A stretch of DNA of 64,000 nt. Origin: Clostridium sp. MB40-C1 (GTDB taxonomy: Bacteria > Bacillota > Clostridia > Clostridiales > Clostridiaceae). Of the stretch, positions 8,752-17,621 are shown piece after piece; the first letter of the stretch is position 1, and each line of letters begins with the position of its first letter. The position numbers and the translations under genes were made by a program. Below the pieces are notes generated by a model, which did not search any database, was not told where the DNA came from, and saw only the letters and a program-made list of their open reading frames with translations. Where the stretch lies: contig NZ_CP133189.1 of assembly GCF_030913655.1 (NCBI RefSeq), positions 1,240,001-1,304,000 of the forward strand. The letters run 5' to 3'.

Positions 8752-8838
8752 TTTGAAATTACATGTTTTAACAAATTAATGATTTTATATAATCTAAAAA
8801 ACGATATTAAAAGCATAGTTCTAAAAAGAAATTGTTTA

Positions 8839-8872
8839 AAAAGACTGGTGGGGTAACTGCCAGTCTTTTGTT
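8839..8872 (+). terminator. Intrinsic terminator after the glutaredoxin-like gene
   Basis: AAAAGACTGG (8839-8848) pairs with CCAGTCTTTT (8860-8869), followed by GTTGT. The rest of the 8752-9119 gap shows no coding signal, only leader sequence for the next gene. Confidence 0.7.
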
Positions 8873-9119
8873 GTATATAAAATAAAATTATCACACAATA
8901 TATTTGTAAAATAATCCAAAATGGTATAATATTATGAAATAAAAATAAAATTATACAATAATTGAATTAAATACTATGAAGGAATTGACAAGAAAGAGGA
9001 GTTGATAAATGAATATTTACTATTATATTTAAAATATATTTAAAAATAAACTATAAGGAATATGTAAAATCCATCCGTGTAGCTTATACTATACGAGATA
9101 TAGAAAGGAAAGTTGTATA

Positions 9120-9956
9120 ATGGTTGGGGAAAAAGTAAAGTCTATTAACATATGGAATAAAGTTGCACATAATTTTAGTAAAGGTGGACCTGATTTTTGG
9201 AATGAATTTGGAAAGCGATTAGTGGAACTTTCTAGTATTAAAGAAGGAGCAAAAATATTAGATGTAGCAATGGGAAGAGGTGCTTCATTATTTCCTGCAA
9301 TAAAAAAGATTGGTAAAAACGGTTATGCTATAGGGATAGATATTTCAGGGAATATGGTAAATGAAACATATAATGATATAGTAAAACAAAGTATAAATAA
9401 TGCGGAAGTTAGAAAGATGAATGCATTGAATTTAAAATTTAATGATAATTTTTTTGATAATGTTATCTGTGGATTTGGTATTGGCTATATTTTACCTAGT
9501 GATATCAAATTAACCGAAATAATAAGAGTTCTTAAGAAAAATGGACAAGTTGGATTTAGTATTTGGGGAGTGCAAGAACAGAAAAAATGGTTAGTTGATA
9601 TAACTAATAAATACATAAATATGAATTCATCTAATAAAAATAGTGATGAAAAATCAAATATTATAGAATTTAATACAGTAAGAGATGTAAAAAAAATATT
9701 AGAGGAATCAGGATTAAAGAATGTCAAAGTCTATCAAGAAGAATCAGATATTATTTATAAAAGCAAAGAAGAGTGGTGGACAGAAATGAACTCCAATGAA
9801 GTAAGAATGGCTTTTGATGAGATAGAGAAGCTAGGTTCTGACAAATTGAAAGAATATAAGAAAGAGATATTTAATATTCTTGAAATATACAAAAAAGAAG
9901 ATGGATTTCATCTTAACATGCCTGTAATATATGCATTTGGAGAAAAATTTTTTTGA
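9120..9956 (+). CDS. Class I SAM-dependent methyltransferase, substrate unknown
   Basis: The 278-residue protein has motif I ILDVAMGRG at residues 46-54, an acidic residue at the end of strand 2 (AIGIDIS) and motif post-I/II positions NVICGFGIGY. This is the UbiE/BioC-like class I fold. The motif I glycine pattern (DVAMGRG) is slightly unusual but compatible with SAM binding. No substrate-specific domain is recognised; the C-terminal 100 residues are charged and helical. ATG has AAAGGAAAG about 9 bases upstream. It ends 22 bases before the EEP gene, so the two are probably cotranscribed. Confidence 0.75.
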   Translation: MVGEKVKSINIWNKVAHNFSKGGPDFWNEFGKRLVELSSIKEGAKILDVAMGRGASLFPAIKKIGKNGYAIGIDISGNMVNETYNDIVKQSINNAEVRKMNALNLKFNDNFFDNVICGFGIGYILPSDIKLTEIIRVLKKNGQVGFSIWGVQEQKKWLVDITNKYINMNSSNKNSDEKSNIIEFNTVRDVKKILEESGLKNVKVYQEESDIIYKSKEEWWTEMNSNEVRMAFDEIEKLGSDKLKEYKKEIFNILEIYKKEDGFHLNMPVIYAFGEKFF

Positions 9957-9977
9957 TGAAATTTAGGAGGATAAATT

Positions 9978-10763
9978 ATGAGAATTTTAACTTTAAATTG
10001 CCATTCTTGGCAAGAAGAAAAACAAATAGAAAAAATAAAATATTTGGCAAAGATAATACATCAGAATAATTATGATATAATTGCCCTTCAAGAAGTTAGT
10101 CAGAGCATTAATAGCAAAGTATTATTTGATAATATAAAAGAAGATAATTTTATGTTTATATTAATGAAAGAACTTGAAAGATTAGGAGAAACTAGATTTA
10201 AATTTCTGTGGGAGTTTGCCCATATAGGTTATGATAAATATGAAGAAGGTATTTCTATATTAACTAAACATCATATAAAAGCAAAAGAGTCTTTTTATGT
10301 TTCTAAAAGTAAAGATCAAAATTATTGGAAAACTAGAAAGATAATAAAATGTAAAATAGTTTACAACAATAAACCTATTTCAGTTTACTCCTGTCACTTA
10401 GGTTGGTGGGATGACAAAGAGGAAGATTTTAAATTTCAAGCAAATAAATTACTTGAACATGTGAAAGAAGATGAAACATGCATACTAATGGGTGATTTTA
10501 ACAATGATGCATTTTTAAGTAATGAAGGATATGATTATATTATAGATAAAAACATTAAGGATATATACAGTTTAGCAAAGTCAAAAGATAATGGTGTAAC
10601 TATTATTGGAAAGATTGATAGTTGGGAAGGTAATAATATGAGGTTAGACCTGATATTATCTAATAAAAATTTAAAAGTAGAATATTGTAAAGTTATATTT
10701 AATGGAATAAGAGGAGAAATAATTTCAGACCATTTTGGGGTTGAAGCAAAAATAGAATTTTAA
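9978..10763 (+). CDS. Endonuclease/exonuclease/phosphatase (EEP) family hydrolase, MapP-like
   Basis: The 261-residue protein shows the EEP active-site set: N in RILTLNCHSW, E in IIALQEVS, the CHLGWWDD His, D and N in LMGDFNNDAF, and the terminal SDHFGV pair. Its size and the LNCHSWQEE opening resemble maltose 6'-phosphate phosphatase (MapP) of lactobacilli and enterococci, and related sphingomyelinase-like phosphatases. A sugar-phosphate or phospholipid substrate is an inference. AGGAGG precedes the start. It pairs with the methyltransferase gene 22 bases upstream and is followed by a hairpin at 10774-10818. Confidence 0.75.
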   Translation: MRILTLNCHSWQEEKQIEKIKYLAKIIHQNNYDIIALQEVSQSINSKVLFDNIKEDNFMFILMKELERLGETRFKFLWEFAHIGYDKYEEGISILTKHHIKAKESFYVSKSKDQNYWKTRKIIKCKIVYNNKPISVYSCHLGWWDDKEEDFKFQANKLLEHVKEDETCILMGDFNNDAFLSNEGYDYIIDKNIKDIYSLAKSKDNGVTIIGKIDSWEGNNMRLDLILSNKNLKVEYCKVIFNGIRGEIISDHFGVEAKIEF

Positions 10764-10773
10764 AATAATTAAT

Positions 10774-10818
10774 AAATTATGATATAGTTTTTAAAGTTTA
10801 AAGACTATACCATAATTT
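10774..10818 (+). terminator. Probable terminator after the EEP gene
   Basis: AAATTATGATATAGT pairs with ACTATACCATAATTT (one mismatch plus G-T), followed by a T-rich run to 10836. Confidence 0.5.
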
Positions 10819-10908
10819 ATTTTAATTTTTTATACATTATTCTGGTATAAAGATGTCTATTAAAAAAATACAAATCCCACAAGTTAGCATTATAATAATT
10901 TTACTTAA

Positions 10909-10979
10909 TTGAGCAAATTGCATAATTACAAATTCAAAATATGGAGTTATATAATTTCCCAATTATGCAAATTCCTTAA
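10909..10979. repeat. Palindromic repeat family B (TTGCATAATTA), copy A
   Basis: TTGAGCAAATTGCATAATTA at the left end and CCAATTATGCAAATTCCTTAA, written here as two halves, at the right form ~20-base inverted ends around ~30 AT-rich bases. It is the main content of the 10764-11094 gap. Related copies are at 27421-27500 and 32307-32373. Confidence 0.7.
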
Positions 10980-11094
10980 TTTTAAAAACTTATTATAAAT
11001 AATTGTTATTTAAGAATATAATTCCAAATAATATATGATATTATAATATATGTAATAAAAGTTATGTAATTGAAATTTTCTATGGGGGAGAATT

Positions 11095-13791
11095 ATGAAA
11101 AGAATAGATACTGTATACGAAGAGCTAAAAAAAAATTGTATAAGAAATTTCAGAGAGGAAGGTAATGTTATTGGATTTTCTACCCAAAATTTAGCTGAAA
11201 GACTAAATATTCATAGAAGTAATGTATCTTGTGATTTAAATAAACTATATAAAATGGGGAGAGTCATTAAAATACAAGGGAAACCTGTCTTATATAAAAT
11301 AAAAGATAAAGAGCTGAGCGAAGCTTACTTTGAAGATATAAATACTGATGTCTTCGACAATATAATAGGTTCCAATTTAAGTTTAAAGAATTCAGTGCAG
11401 CAAGCAAGAGCAGCTATAATGTATCCGCCTAAAGGTCTTCATACTATAATTCTTGGGGAAACAGGAACAGGAAAATCTATGTTTGCAGAAAGCATGTATA
11501 ATTATGCTAAACATATAGGAAAAATTAAAGATAATGCACCATTTATAATTTTTAATTGCTCAGATTATGCCAATAATCCTCAATTGCTTATGAGTCAACT
11601 TTTTGGAGTGAAAAAGGGTGCTTATACTGGAGCTAATAAAGATAAGTCAGGGCTTATAGAAAAAGCTAATGATGGAATTCTTTTTTTAGATGAAGTTCAT
11701 AGACTACCACCAGAAGGACAAGAAATGTTATTTTATATAATAGATAAAGGAGTATATAGAAAACTTGGAGAAGTGGATATTCAACATAAAGCTAATATAT
11801 TAATAATATGTGCTACTACTGAAAATGTTGAATCTGTCCTTTTAAAAACTTTTATAAGAAGAATACCTATGATAATTAGATTGCCATCATTAAAAGACAG
11901 GACAATAGAAGAAAGATACTCGCTCATAAGTAATTTTTTCAAGGAAGAAGCAAGGTGTATAAAATCAGATATAAAAGTTACAGCAAATGCTTTAAAAGCT
12001 TTGTTGTTATATGATTGTCCTAATAATATAGGTCAATTAAAAAGCGATATAAAATTATGCTGTGCCAAAGCGTTTTTAGAGAGTATGCTAAAGAAGAGCA
12101 AGGATATATGTGTCCAGAGTGAGGACTTGCAAAAATATATAATACAAGGACTTTTATTATATAAATCTTGTAGAGAAGAAATTGATAAATTTGTAAATAT
12201 AGATATTACAAAATTTCAAGTAGAGAATAAAGATTCTTCGGAAAATAAAGATATAAAAGTTTATAATTTTTATGAATATCTGGAAGATAAAAGGAAATCA
12301 TTAGAAATTAAAGGAATTAATGAAAAAGACATAAAACTTATAATGAGTTTGGATATAGATACCTATTTTAAAAAATATATTTTAAATATTGATGAAAAAC
12401 ATTTAGATAAAATATATAAAGTGGTAGATAAAAAAATTGTAGATATAGTGGATAAATTTTTGAACTATTGTGAAGAGAAAATGTATAAAAAATTTGAAGC
12501 AAAAATATTATATGGATTGTCAATGCACGTTGCTAGTTCCATAGAAAGAATAAGAGGTGGTAAGGAAATAAAGAATCACCAATTAGAATATATAAAGAAA
12601 AATTATGTTGAAGAATTTAAGTACGCCCACTTATTAAAAGAAAAAATAGAAGAGTCATTTAATATAAAAGTACCTGAAGATGAAATTGGATTTATATGTA
12701 TGTTTTTATGTTTGAATAAAGAGACTATTGAGTCTGATGGGAAAGTTGCTATTTTAGTAGCTATGCACGGAGAAAGTAGTGCAACTTCTATAGTAGATGT
12801 AGCAAATAGACTTTTAGAAGAAAATTATGCAGTTGGATATAATATGCCCTTAGAACAAAAACCAGAGGATGCACTAGAAAATTTAATTAATATATCAAAA
12901 AAAATTAATAAAGGAAAAGGTATTTTGCTCTTAGTAGATATGGGATCATTGGTTTTTTTTGGTGATCTTATATATGAAAGAACTAAAATACCAGTTAAAA
13001 CTATAGAAATGATATGCACACCTATGGTTTTAGAAGGAACAAGAAAAGCTTTAGTTAACGCCTCTTTAGAAGAGGTATATGAGGCTTGCTTAAATTTAAG
13101 CCCTTATATAGGAAGAATATACAGAGAAAACTTTGATTTCAATCATAAGCTAAAAAAAGATGTAATTATTACAGCTTGTATTACAGGTGAAGGGACTGCA
13201 GTTAAGTTGAAATCTATAATTGAACATAAGCTTAATACGAAAAACAGGGATGTAGATGTATTATGCATTGATATACTTAGCAAAAATAAGTTTAACAAGG
13301 ATATAGAAAAAATAAAAGAAGATAAAAATGTAATAGCTGTGATAAGTGCTATAAAACCCATTGATGATTCTATATTATATATATCTACCTCTGATATATT
13401 TAATGAGGAAAAAATACTTATTTTAGATGAACGAATGAATATGCTAAAGACAATAAGCAATATGAAAAGTGTAATAGAAGAAAATATAAATATAGATTCA
13501 TCTAAATATATTGAGAGTTTTAAAAAATTTTATATGTATTTATTAAGTGAAGAAGTCCGATTAGATGAAAATTTAGTAGTTGGATTAATACTACATATAG
13601 GATGTGTATTAGAACGTGTATTAAGTAATAAAAAAATGAAACACTTAAATACAAATATACAGATTCCTAGTGGCTATGAAGAAAATATCAAATTAATCAA
13701 AAATGCAGTATTACCCATAGAACGAAAGTTTTCTGTATCTATGACTATGGAAGAATATATAAATATAACAAAAATTATATATTCTATTTAA
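11095..13791 (+). CDS. LevR-like sigma-54 activator with PRD and PTS EIIA domains (operon 1)
   Basis: The 898-residue regulator has an N-terminal winged HTH (about 15-65). The AAA+ sigma-54 interaction domain follows, with Walker A GETGTGKS at 121-128, GAYTGA (the sigma-54 contact loop, normally GAFTGA) at 175-180, and FLDEVH as Walker B. Then come a PRD domain (about 450-555), an EIIA-Man-like domain (about 565-700, VAILVAMHGESSA with its phosphorylatable His), an EIIB-Gat-like part and a second PRD. This is the LevR/ManR layout: PTS phosphorylation reports sugar supply and HPr state. It lies just upstream of a -24/-12 promoter and PTS genes that it very probably activates. ATG follows GGGGGAG. 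Confidence 0.9.
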   Translation: MKRIDTVYEELKKNCIRNFREEGNVIGFSTQNLAERLNIHRSNVSCDLNKLYKMGRVIKIQGKPVLYKIKDKELSEAYFEDINTDVFDNIIGSNLSLKNSVQQARAAIMYPPKGLHTIILGETGTGKSMFAESMYNYAKHIGKIKDNAPFIIFNCSDYANNPQLLMSQLFGVKKGAYTGANKDKSGLIEKANDGILFLDEVHRLPPEGQEMLFYIIDKGVYRKLGEVDIQHKANILIICATTENVESVLLKTFIRRIPMIIRLPSLKDRTIEERYSLISNFFKEEARCIKSDIKVTANALKALLLYDCPNNIGQLKSDIKLCCAKAFLESMLKKSKDICVQSEDLQKYIIQGLLLYKSCREEIDKFVNIDITKFQVENKDSSENKDIKVYNFYEYLEDKRKSLEIKGINEKDIKLIMSLDIDTYFKKYILNIDEKHLDKIYKVVDKKIVDIVDKFLNYCEEKMYKKFEAKILYGLSMHVASSIERIRGGKEIKNHQLEYIKKNYVEEFKYAHLLKEKIEESFNIKVPEDEIGFICMFLCLNKETIESDGKVAILVAMHGESSATSIVDVANRLLEENYAVGYNMPLEQKPEDALENLINISKKINKGKGILLLVDMGSLVFFGDLIYERTKIPVKTIEMICTPMVLEGTRKALVNASLEEVYEACLNLSPYIGRIYRENFDFNHKLKKDVIITACITGEGTAVKLKSIIEHKLNTKNRDVDVLCIDILSKNKFNKDIEKIKEDKNVIAVISAIKPIDDSILYISTSDIFNEEKILILDERMNMLKTISNMKSVIEENINIDSSKYIESFKKFYMYLLSEEVRLDENLVVGLILHIGCVLERVLSNKKMKHLNTNIQIPSGYEENIKLIKNAVLPIERKFSVSMTMEEYINITKIIYSI

Positions 13792-13811
13792 TACACACAT
13801 GTGTATTAAAT
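13788..13811. promoter_or_regulatory. Dyad TTTAATACACA/TGTGTATTAAA, candidate enhancer (UAS)
   Basis: A perfect 11-base inverted repeat with a 2-base centre overlaps the stop of the activator gene, about 65 bases upstream of the -24/-12 promoter. The core AATACACAC recurs before the second PTS operon (20365-20375). This position suits a sigma-54 activator site; binding is inferred. Confidence 0.4.
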
Positions 13812-13834
13812 AGAATAAAATAAAACACATAGCT

Positions 13835-13866
13835 TAGAAGCCCCTTATAAAGGAGCTTCTATTTTT
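13835..13866 (+). terminator. Terminator of the first activator gene
   Basis: AGAAGCCCCTTATAAAGGAGCTTCT forms a short stem (AGAAGC.CC with GG.GCTTCT) followed by ATTTTTT. It separates the regulator from the sigma-54 promoter. Confidence 0.65.
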
Positions 13867-13882
13867 TGGCACAAAATATGCT
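13866..13882 (+). promoter_or_regulatory. Sigma-54 (-24/-12) promoter of PTS operon 1
   Basis: TTGGCACAAAATATGCT has the invariant GG (13868-13869) and GC (13880-13881) with 10 bases between, as in the TGGCAC-N5-TTGC consensus. It lies 44 bases before the EIIC start and directly after the LevR-like gene, which strengthens the call. Confidence 0.85.
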
Positions 13883-13925
13883 GAAATATATGTAAGAATT
13901 ATAATTCTAATAGGAGGGGTATTTT

Positions 13926-15182
13926 ATGAATGGATTTATGGATTTTTTTCAGGAGAAAATGGTACCACCATTAGTTAAGATGGGTAATCAAAAACATTTA
14001 AAGGCTATTCGTAATGGAATTGCTGCTGTTATACCTTTTATAATTGTTGGAAGTATGTTTTTGATAATCACTAACTTACCTATACCTCATTGGCAAGATA
14101 TGCTAGGAGACTGGGTAGGAAAATTAGGAGCTGCTGTAAATGCTAGTTTTGGAGTAATAGCAATTTTAGCTACTATAGGTATAGGGTATAATCTATCTAA
14201 GGAATATAATTTAGAACCTATAAGTGGGGCTATGATATCTTTAGTAGCATTTCTTCTTACTCAAATGAATGAAAAGTATGTATTAGATACAAGTAAATTT
14301 GATTCATCAGGGCTTTTTACATCAATAGTCGTTTCTATAGTAGGAGTAGAAATTTTAAGAATATTTGTAAAAAAAGGAATTGTTATAAAATTACCAGAAG
14401 GAGTTCCGCCAGCAGTAGCAAATTCTTTTGCTTCTTTATTACCAGCAGCTGCAGTGATAGTACTTACATGGTTTATAAGAATTGTAATCGGTTTCGATAT
14501 AACGAATTTCTTAACATTAATATTTAGTCCATTAGTATTTGCTTTAAATACTTTACCTGGAATAATAGTATTTAGTATATTTGTATGTTTATTGTGGTCA
14601 GTGGGAATACATGGAGATACTATAATGGGTAGCATAGCCGAACCTATATTTCTTCAATATTTAGCAGCTAATACAAAAGCATTTGCAGCTCACCAACCTA
14701 TACCTTATATTACAGCAGCAGGTTTTTGGTCTGTATTTATATGTATAGGAGGAACAGGCGCTACTTTAGCATTAGTATTGCTTATGTTAAAATCTAAAAG
14801 TAAGGTTTTTAAATCATTAGGGAAATTAGCTTTTCCTTCATCTATATTTCAAATAAACGAACCAGTAATTTTTGGTTTCCCAATAGTTATGAATCCTACA
14901 GTACTCATACCTTTTGTATCTATACCTTTAATTTTAACAATATGTACTTATATACTAATGTATTTTAATATAATTGGAAGACCAGTGGCTATGGTACCAT
15001 GGACGACACCACCTATAATAGGTCCTTTTCTTACAACAGGAGGAGATTGGAGAGCAGCAGTATGGGCAATTTTAACAATAATAATTTCAATAGTAATTTA
15101 TATACCATTTTTTAGGATTGCAGAAAAAGAACAACTTCAGTTAGAAAAACAAGAAGCTTCAAATATAAGTGTTGAAGTTTAA
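13926..15182 (+). CDS. PTS EIIC, lactose/cellobiose family (operon 1)
   Basis: The 418-residue membrane permease of the Lac family carries the N-terminal HLKAIRNGIAAVIPFIIVGS signature and about ten hydrophobic segments. The conserved loop KLPEGVPPAVANSFASLLPA and the substrate-side region INEPVIFGFPIVMNP are present. Family members import cellobiose, chitobiose or other beta-linked disaccharides with phosphorylation by a separate EIIB. Here EIIB and EIIA genes follow at 26- and 20-base spacings, and a GH4 phospho-beta-glucosidase ends the operon. A beta-glucoside is therefore the likely substrate; the exact sugar cannot be read from sequence. AGGAGGGG precedes the start. Confidence 0.88.
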   Translation: MNGFMDFFQEKMVPPLVKMGNQKHLKAIRNGIAAVIPFIIVGSMFLIITNLPIPHWQDMLGDWVGKLGAAVNASFGVIAILATIGIGYNLSKEYNLEPISGAMISLVAFLLTQMNEKYVLDTSKFDSSGLFTSIVVSIVGVEILRIFVKKGIVIKLPEGVPPAVANSFASLLPAAAVIVLTWFIRIVIGFDITNFLTLIFSPLVFALNTLPGIIVFSIFVCLLWSVGIHGDTIMGSIAEPIFLQYLAANTKAFAAHQPIPYITAAGFWSVFICIGGTGATLALVLLMLKSKSKVFKSLGKLAFPSSIFQINEPVIFGFPIVMNPTVLIPFVSIPLILTICTYILMYFNIIGRPVAMVPWTTPPIIGPFLTTGGDWRAAVWAILTIIISIVIYIPFFRIAEKEQLQLEKQEASNISVEV

Positions 15183-15207
15183 TAGAATATTTTAGGAGTG
15201 ATTTATT

Positions 15208-15513
15208 ATGAAAATTTTATTATTATGTTCAGCGGGAATGTCAACAAGTTTATTGGTAAATAAAATGCAAAAGATTGCGAAAGAAGTGAGTTATGAAGAT
15301 ATTGAAGTATCAGCAGATACCGTAGAAAGTTTTGAAGACAAAGTGGATGAATATGATGTGTTTTTATTAGGACCGCAAATAAAATATAAAGAAAAATATG
15401 TTAAACAATTAGTTGAGGGAAAAGGCAAAAAGTGTGAATGTATCCCACCTCAAATATATGGGAGAATGGATGCTAAAAAGGTACTAGAGCTAGCTATAAA
15501 TCTTATTAAATAG
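15208..15513 (+). CDS. PTS EIIB, lactose/cellobiose family (operon 1)
   Basis: The 101-residue cytoplasmic protein begins MKILLLCSAGMSTSLLV. Cys7 is the phosphorylated residue, and the CSAGMSTS P-loop is typical of cellobiose EIIB. The later GPQIKYK segment matches the family. It accepts phosphate from the EIIA encoded next and passes it to the sugar entering through the EIIC. Size equals the usual single-domain EIIB. GGAG lies 9 bases upstream. Confidence 0.92.
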   Translation: MKILLLCSAGMSTSLLVNKMQKIAKEVSYEDIEVSADTVESFEDKVDEYDVFLLGPQIKYKEKYVKQLVEGKGKKCECIPPQIYGRMDAKKVLELAINLIK

Positions 15514-15532
15514 TTAAGGGGGACTGATAAGT

Positions 15533-15865
15533 ATGAGCACTGAAGAAATTGTATTTAATATAATAAGTCATGCAGGTGATGCACGTTCTATGTGTTTTGA
15601 AGGGTTGGATTTTGCTAGAAAGGGTGATTTTGAAAAGGCAGATGAATTAATTTACAAAGCTAAAAAAGAACTCTATGAAGTTCATAATATACAAACTAGC
15701 TTAATACAAAAAGAGGCTAAAGGAGAAGGTTGTGATGTATCACTGCTTTTAGTACATGCTCAAGACCACCTTATGACAGCAATGCTTGCTAAGGATTTAA
15801 TTATAGAACTTATAACAATGTATAAGTTGAACTTTACTGGAAAGAAAGGTGAGATTAATGAGTAA
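15533..15865 (+). CDS. PTS EIIA, lactose/cellobiose family (operon 1)
   Basis: The 110-residue helical protein has the LLLVHAQDHLM active site: His75 takes phosphate from HPr, and Asp78 is the trimer metal ligand by homology to LacF. The start ATG at 15533 follows GGGGGA. Its TAA overlaps the ATG of the next gene by 8 bases, indicating translational coupling with the GH4 enzyme. The N-terminal FNIISHAGDARS is shared with the operon 2 EIIA, so the two operons are paralogous. Confidence 0.92.
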   Translation: MSTEEIVFNIISHAGDARSMCFEGLDFARKGDFEKADELIYKAKKELYEVHNIQTSLIQKEAKGEGCDVSLLLVHAQDHLMTAMLAKDLIIELITMYKLNFTGKKGEINE

Positions 15866-17168
15866 AAATGGTATAAAAATAGCAACTATAGGAGGGGGAT
15901 CAAGTTATACTCCAGAGCTGATAGAGGGATTTATAAAGAGATATGATGAACTCCCAGTACAAGATATATATCTTGTAGATATTGAAGAAGGAAAAGAAAA
16001 ATTGAATATAGTTGGTAACCTAGCTAAAAGAATGGTTAAGAAGTCTGGTTTAGATATTAATATACATCTTACTTTAAATAGACAAGAAGCTATAAAAGAT
16101 GCTGATTTTGTTACAACTCAATTTAGAGTAGGTCTTTTGGATGCTAGAATAAGTGATGAAAAAATACCATTAAAATATAATGTTATTGGGCAAGAAACCA
16201 CAGGACCAGGTGGATTTGCAAAAGCTTTAAGAACTGTACCTATTATATTAGATATATGTAAGGATATAAAAAGATTGGCACCTAATGCATGGTTGATAAA
16301 TTTCACCAATCCTTCAGGTATTGTAACAGAAGCAGCTTTAAAGTATACAGATGTAAAAACCATTGGACTTTGTAATGTACCTATAGGAATGGTTAGTGGT
16401 GCAGCAGATATATTGAATGTAGGCATGGATAGAATTAAAATTGATTTTGCAGGACTTAATCACTTAGTTTGGGGAACAAAGATTTACTTAGATGGAGAGG
16501 ATGTTACTGAGCAATTAATAGAAAAAATAGCTGAGGGAAAGTCAATGTCTATGAAGAATATTAAGGATTTTCCATGGCAGGGTGATTTTATAAAGTCGTT
16601 AGATATGATGCCATGTCCATATCATAGATATTATTATCAAAGTGACCAGATGCTTGTAGATGAAAAGAAAGATGCGGATACTGTAGGTACAAGAGGTGAG
16701 GTAGTAAAAAAGGTAGAACAAGATTTATTTGAACTTTATAAAGATGAGAATTTAAGTGTAAAGCCTCCTCAACTAGCTAAAAGAGGAGGAGCTCATTATT
16801 CCGATGCCGCATGTTCATTGATTAATGCTATATACAATGATAAAAAAGAGATTCATACAGTAAATGTTAAAAATAATGGAACTATATTAGATTTGCCTGA
16901 CAATGTGGTAATAGAAACAAATTGTGTTATAGATAAAAATGGAGCTCATCCTATAAGCATAGGACATGTGCCTGCAAAAATAAGAGGTTTAATGCAAGTA
17001 GTTAAAGCTTATGAAGAATTAGCTATTTTATCTGCTGTAGAAAGAGATTATTATGCGGGTCTTCAAGCACTTACCATACACCCATTAGTGCCATCAGCTG
17101 AAGTAGCTAAAAATATATTAGATGATATATTAGAAAAAAATAAAAAATATCTAACTCAATTTAAATAA
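15858..17168 (+). CDS. 6-phospho-beta-glucosidase, GH4 family
   Basis: The 436-residue NAD- and metal-dependent glycosidase has an NAD-binding turn at 7-20 (KIATIGGGSSYTPE) and the GH4 metal ligands in GLCNVPIG (Cys172) and GLNHL (His202). Substrate-phosphate residues are likely in the NPSG and TTGPGG regions. It resembles LicH/ChbF/BglT enzymes that split 6-phosphorylated cellobiose-type disaccharides after PTS import, by an oxidation-elimination route. ATG 15858 is preferred over the in-frame GTG 9 bases earlier because AAAGGTGAG sits at correct distance and overlaps the EIIA stop. It is last in operon 1. Confidence 0.88.
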   Translation: MSKNGIKIATIGGGSSYTPELIEGFIKRYDELPVQDIYLVDIEEGKEKLNIVGNLAKRMVKKSGLDINIHLTLNRQEAIKDADFVTTQFRVGLLDARISDEKIPLKYNVIGQETTGPGGFAKALRTVPIILDICKDIKRLAPNAWLINFTNPSGIVTEAALKYTDVKTIGLCNVPIGMVSGAADILNVGMDRIKIDFAGLNHLVWGTKIYLDGEDVTEQLIEKIAEGKSMSMKNIKDFPWQGDFIKSLDMMPCPYHRYYYQSDQMLVDEKKDADTVGTRGEVVKKVEQDLFELYKDENLSVKPPQLAKRGGAHYSDAACSLINAIYNDKKEIHTVNVKNNGTILDLPDNVVIETNCVIDKNGAHPISIGHVPAKIRGLMQVVKAYEELAILSAVERDYYAGLQALTIHPLVPSAEVAKNILDDILEKNKKYLTQFK

Positions 17169-17173
17169 AAATT

Positions 17174-17275
17174 AAGGGTCTATCGGATTAAGAAATTTAC
17201 ATACAATATACTGTTTTGAAAATTTAAATTCAACACAATATATTGTAGAGTTTATTATTAGTGCGACATCCCCTT
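17174..17275. repeat. MITE-like element family A, copy 1
   Basis: About 100 bases with terminal inverted repeats AGGGTCTATCGGATTAA and TTAGTGCGACATCCCCTT (outer AAAATTAAGGG/CCCTTAATTTT also pair). The core contains TACAATATACTGTTTTGAAA and its partial complement ACACAATATATTGTA. A second copy, inverted, is at 32428-32526 with more regular ends (GTCGCATTAA). It has no coding capacity. Confidence 0.75.
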
Positions 17276-17321
17276 AATTTTCAATTATTGATAACTATAA
17301 ATTACTAACAGTCTGCCATTT

Positions 17322-17347
17322 TTAGCCCATTAGGGCTAATTTTTTTT
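17322..17347 (+). terminator. Terminator after PTS operon 1
   Basis: TTAGCCCATTAGGGCTAA folds into a 7-base stem followed by eight T residues. Confidence 0.8.
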
Positions 17348-17481
17348 ACTTAAGTGTAAAGTTCAGCAGCTTGACCTAATAACAATACAAGATCAACTAT
17401 AAGTTTGAATTTTTCATATTATTCTTAATTTACCATTTTTGTATAAAACTAATATGTTACAATAGAATTAAATAAGGTTCT

Positions 17482-17594
17482 GTTTTAAAAGAGGGTTGTT
17501 TTTTACACTCTTTTAAAACTTCCTTTAGTAGTCCTAAGGCTATATTTTTAAATTGTTGAGTTCATTATGAACAATTTACTAAAACATAGCCTTA
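17482..17594. repeat. Two adjacent hairpins, repeat family C, copy 1
   Basis: GTTTTAAAAGAG (17482-17493) pairs with CTCTTTTAAAAC (17508-17519). TAAGGCTATATTTTTAAATTG (from 17535) pairs imperfectly with the complement ending CATAGCCTTA at 17594. The outer ends (CTATGTTTTAGTAAATT on the minus strand, and TTTTAAAACAGA) recur at 61438-61500. It is probably a non-autonomous mobile repeat in the leader of the second activator gene. Confidence 0.5.
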
Positions 17595-17621
17595 AACATA
17601 AAAGGTAAACGGGGGATATAA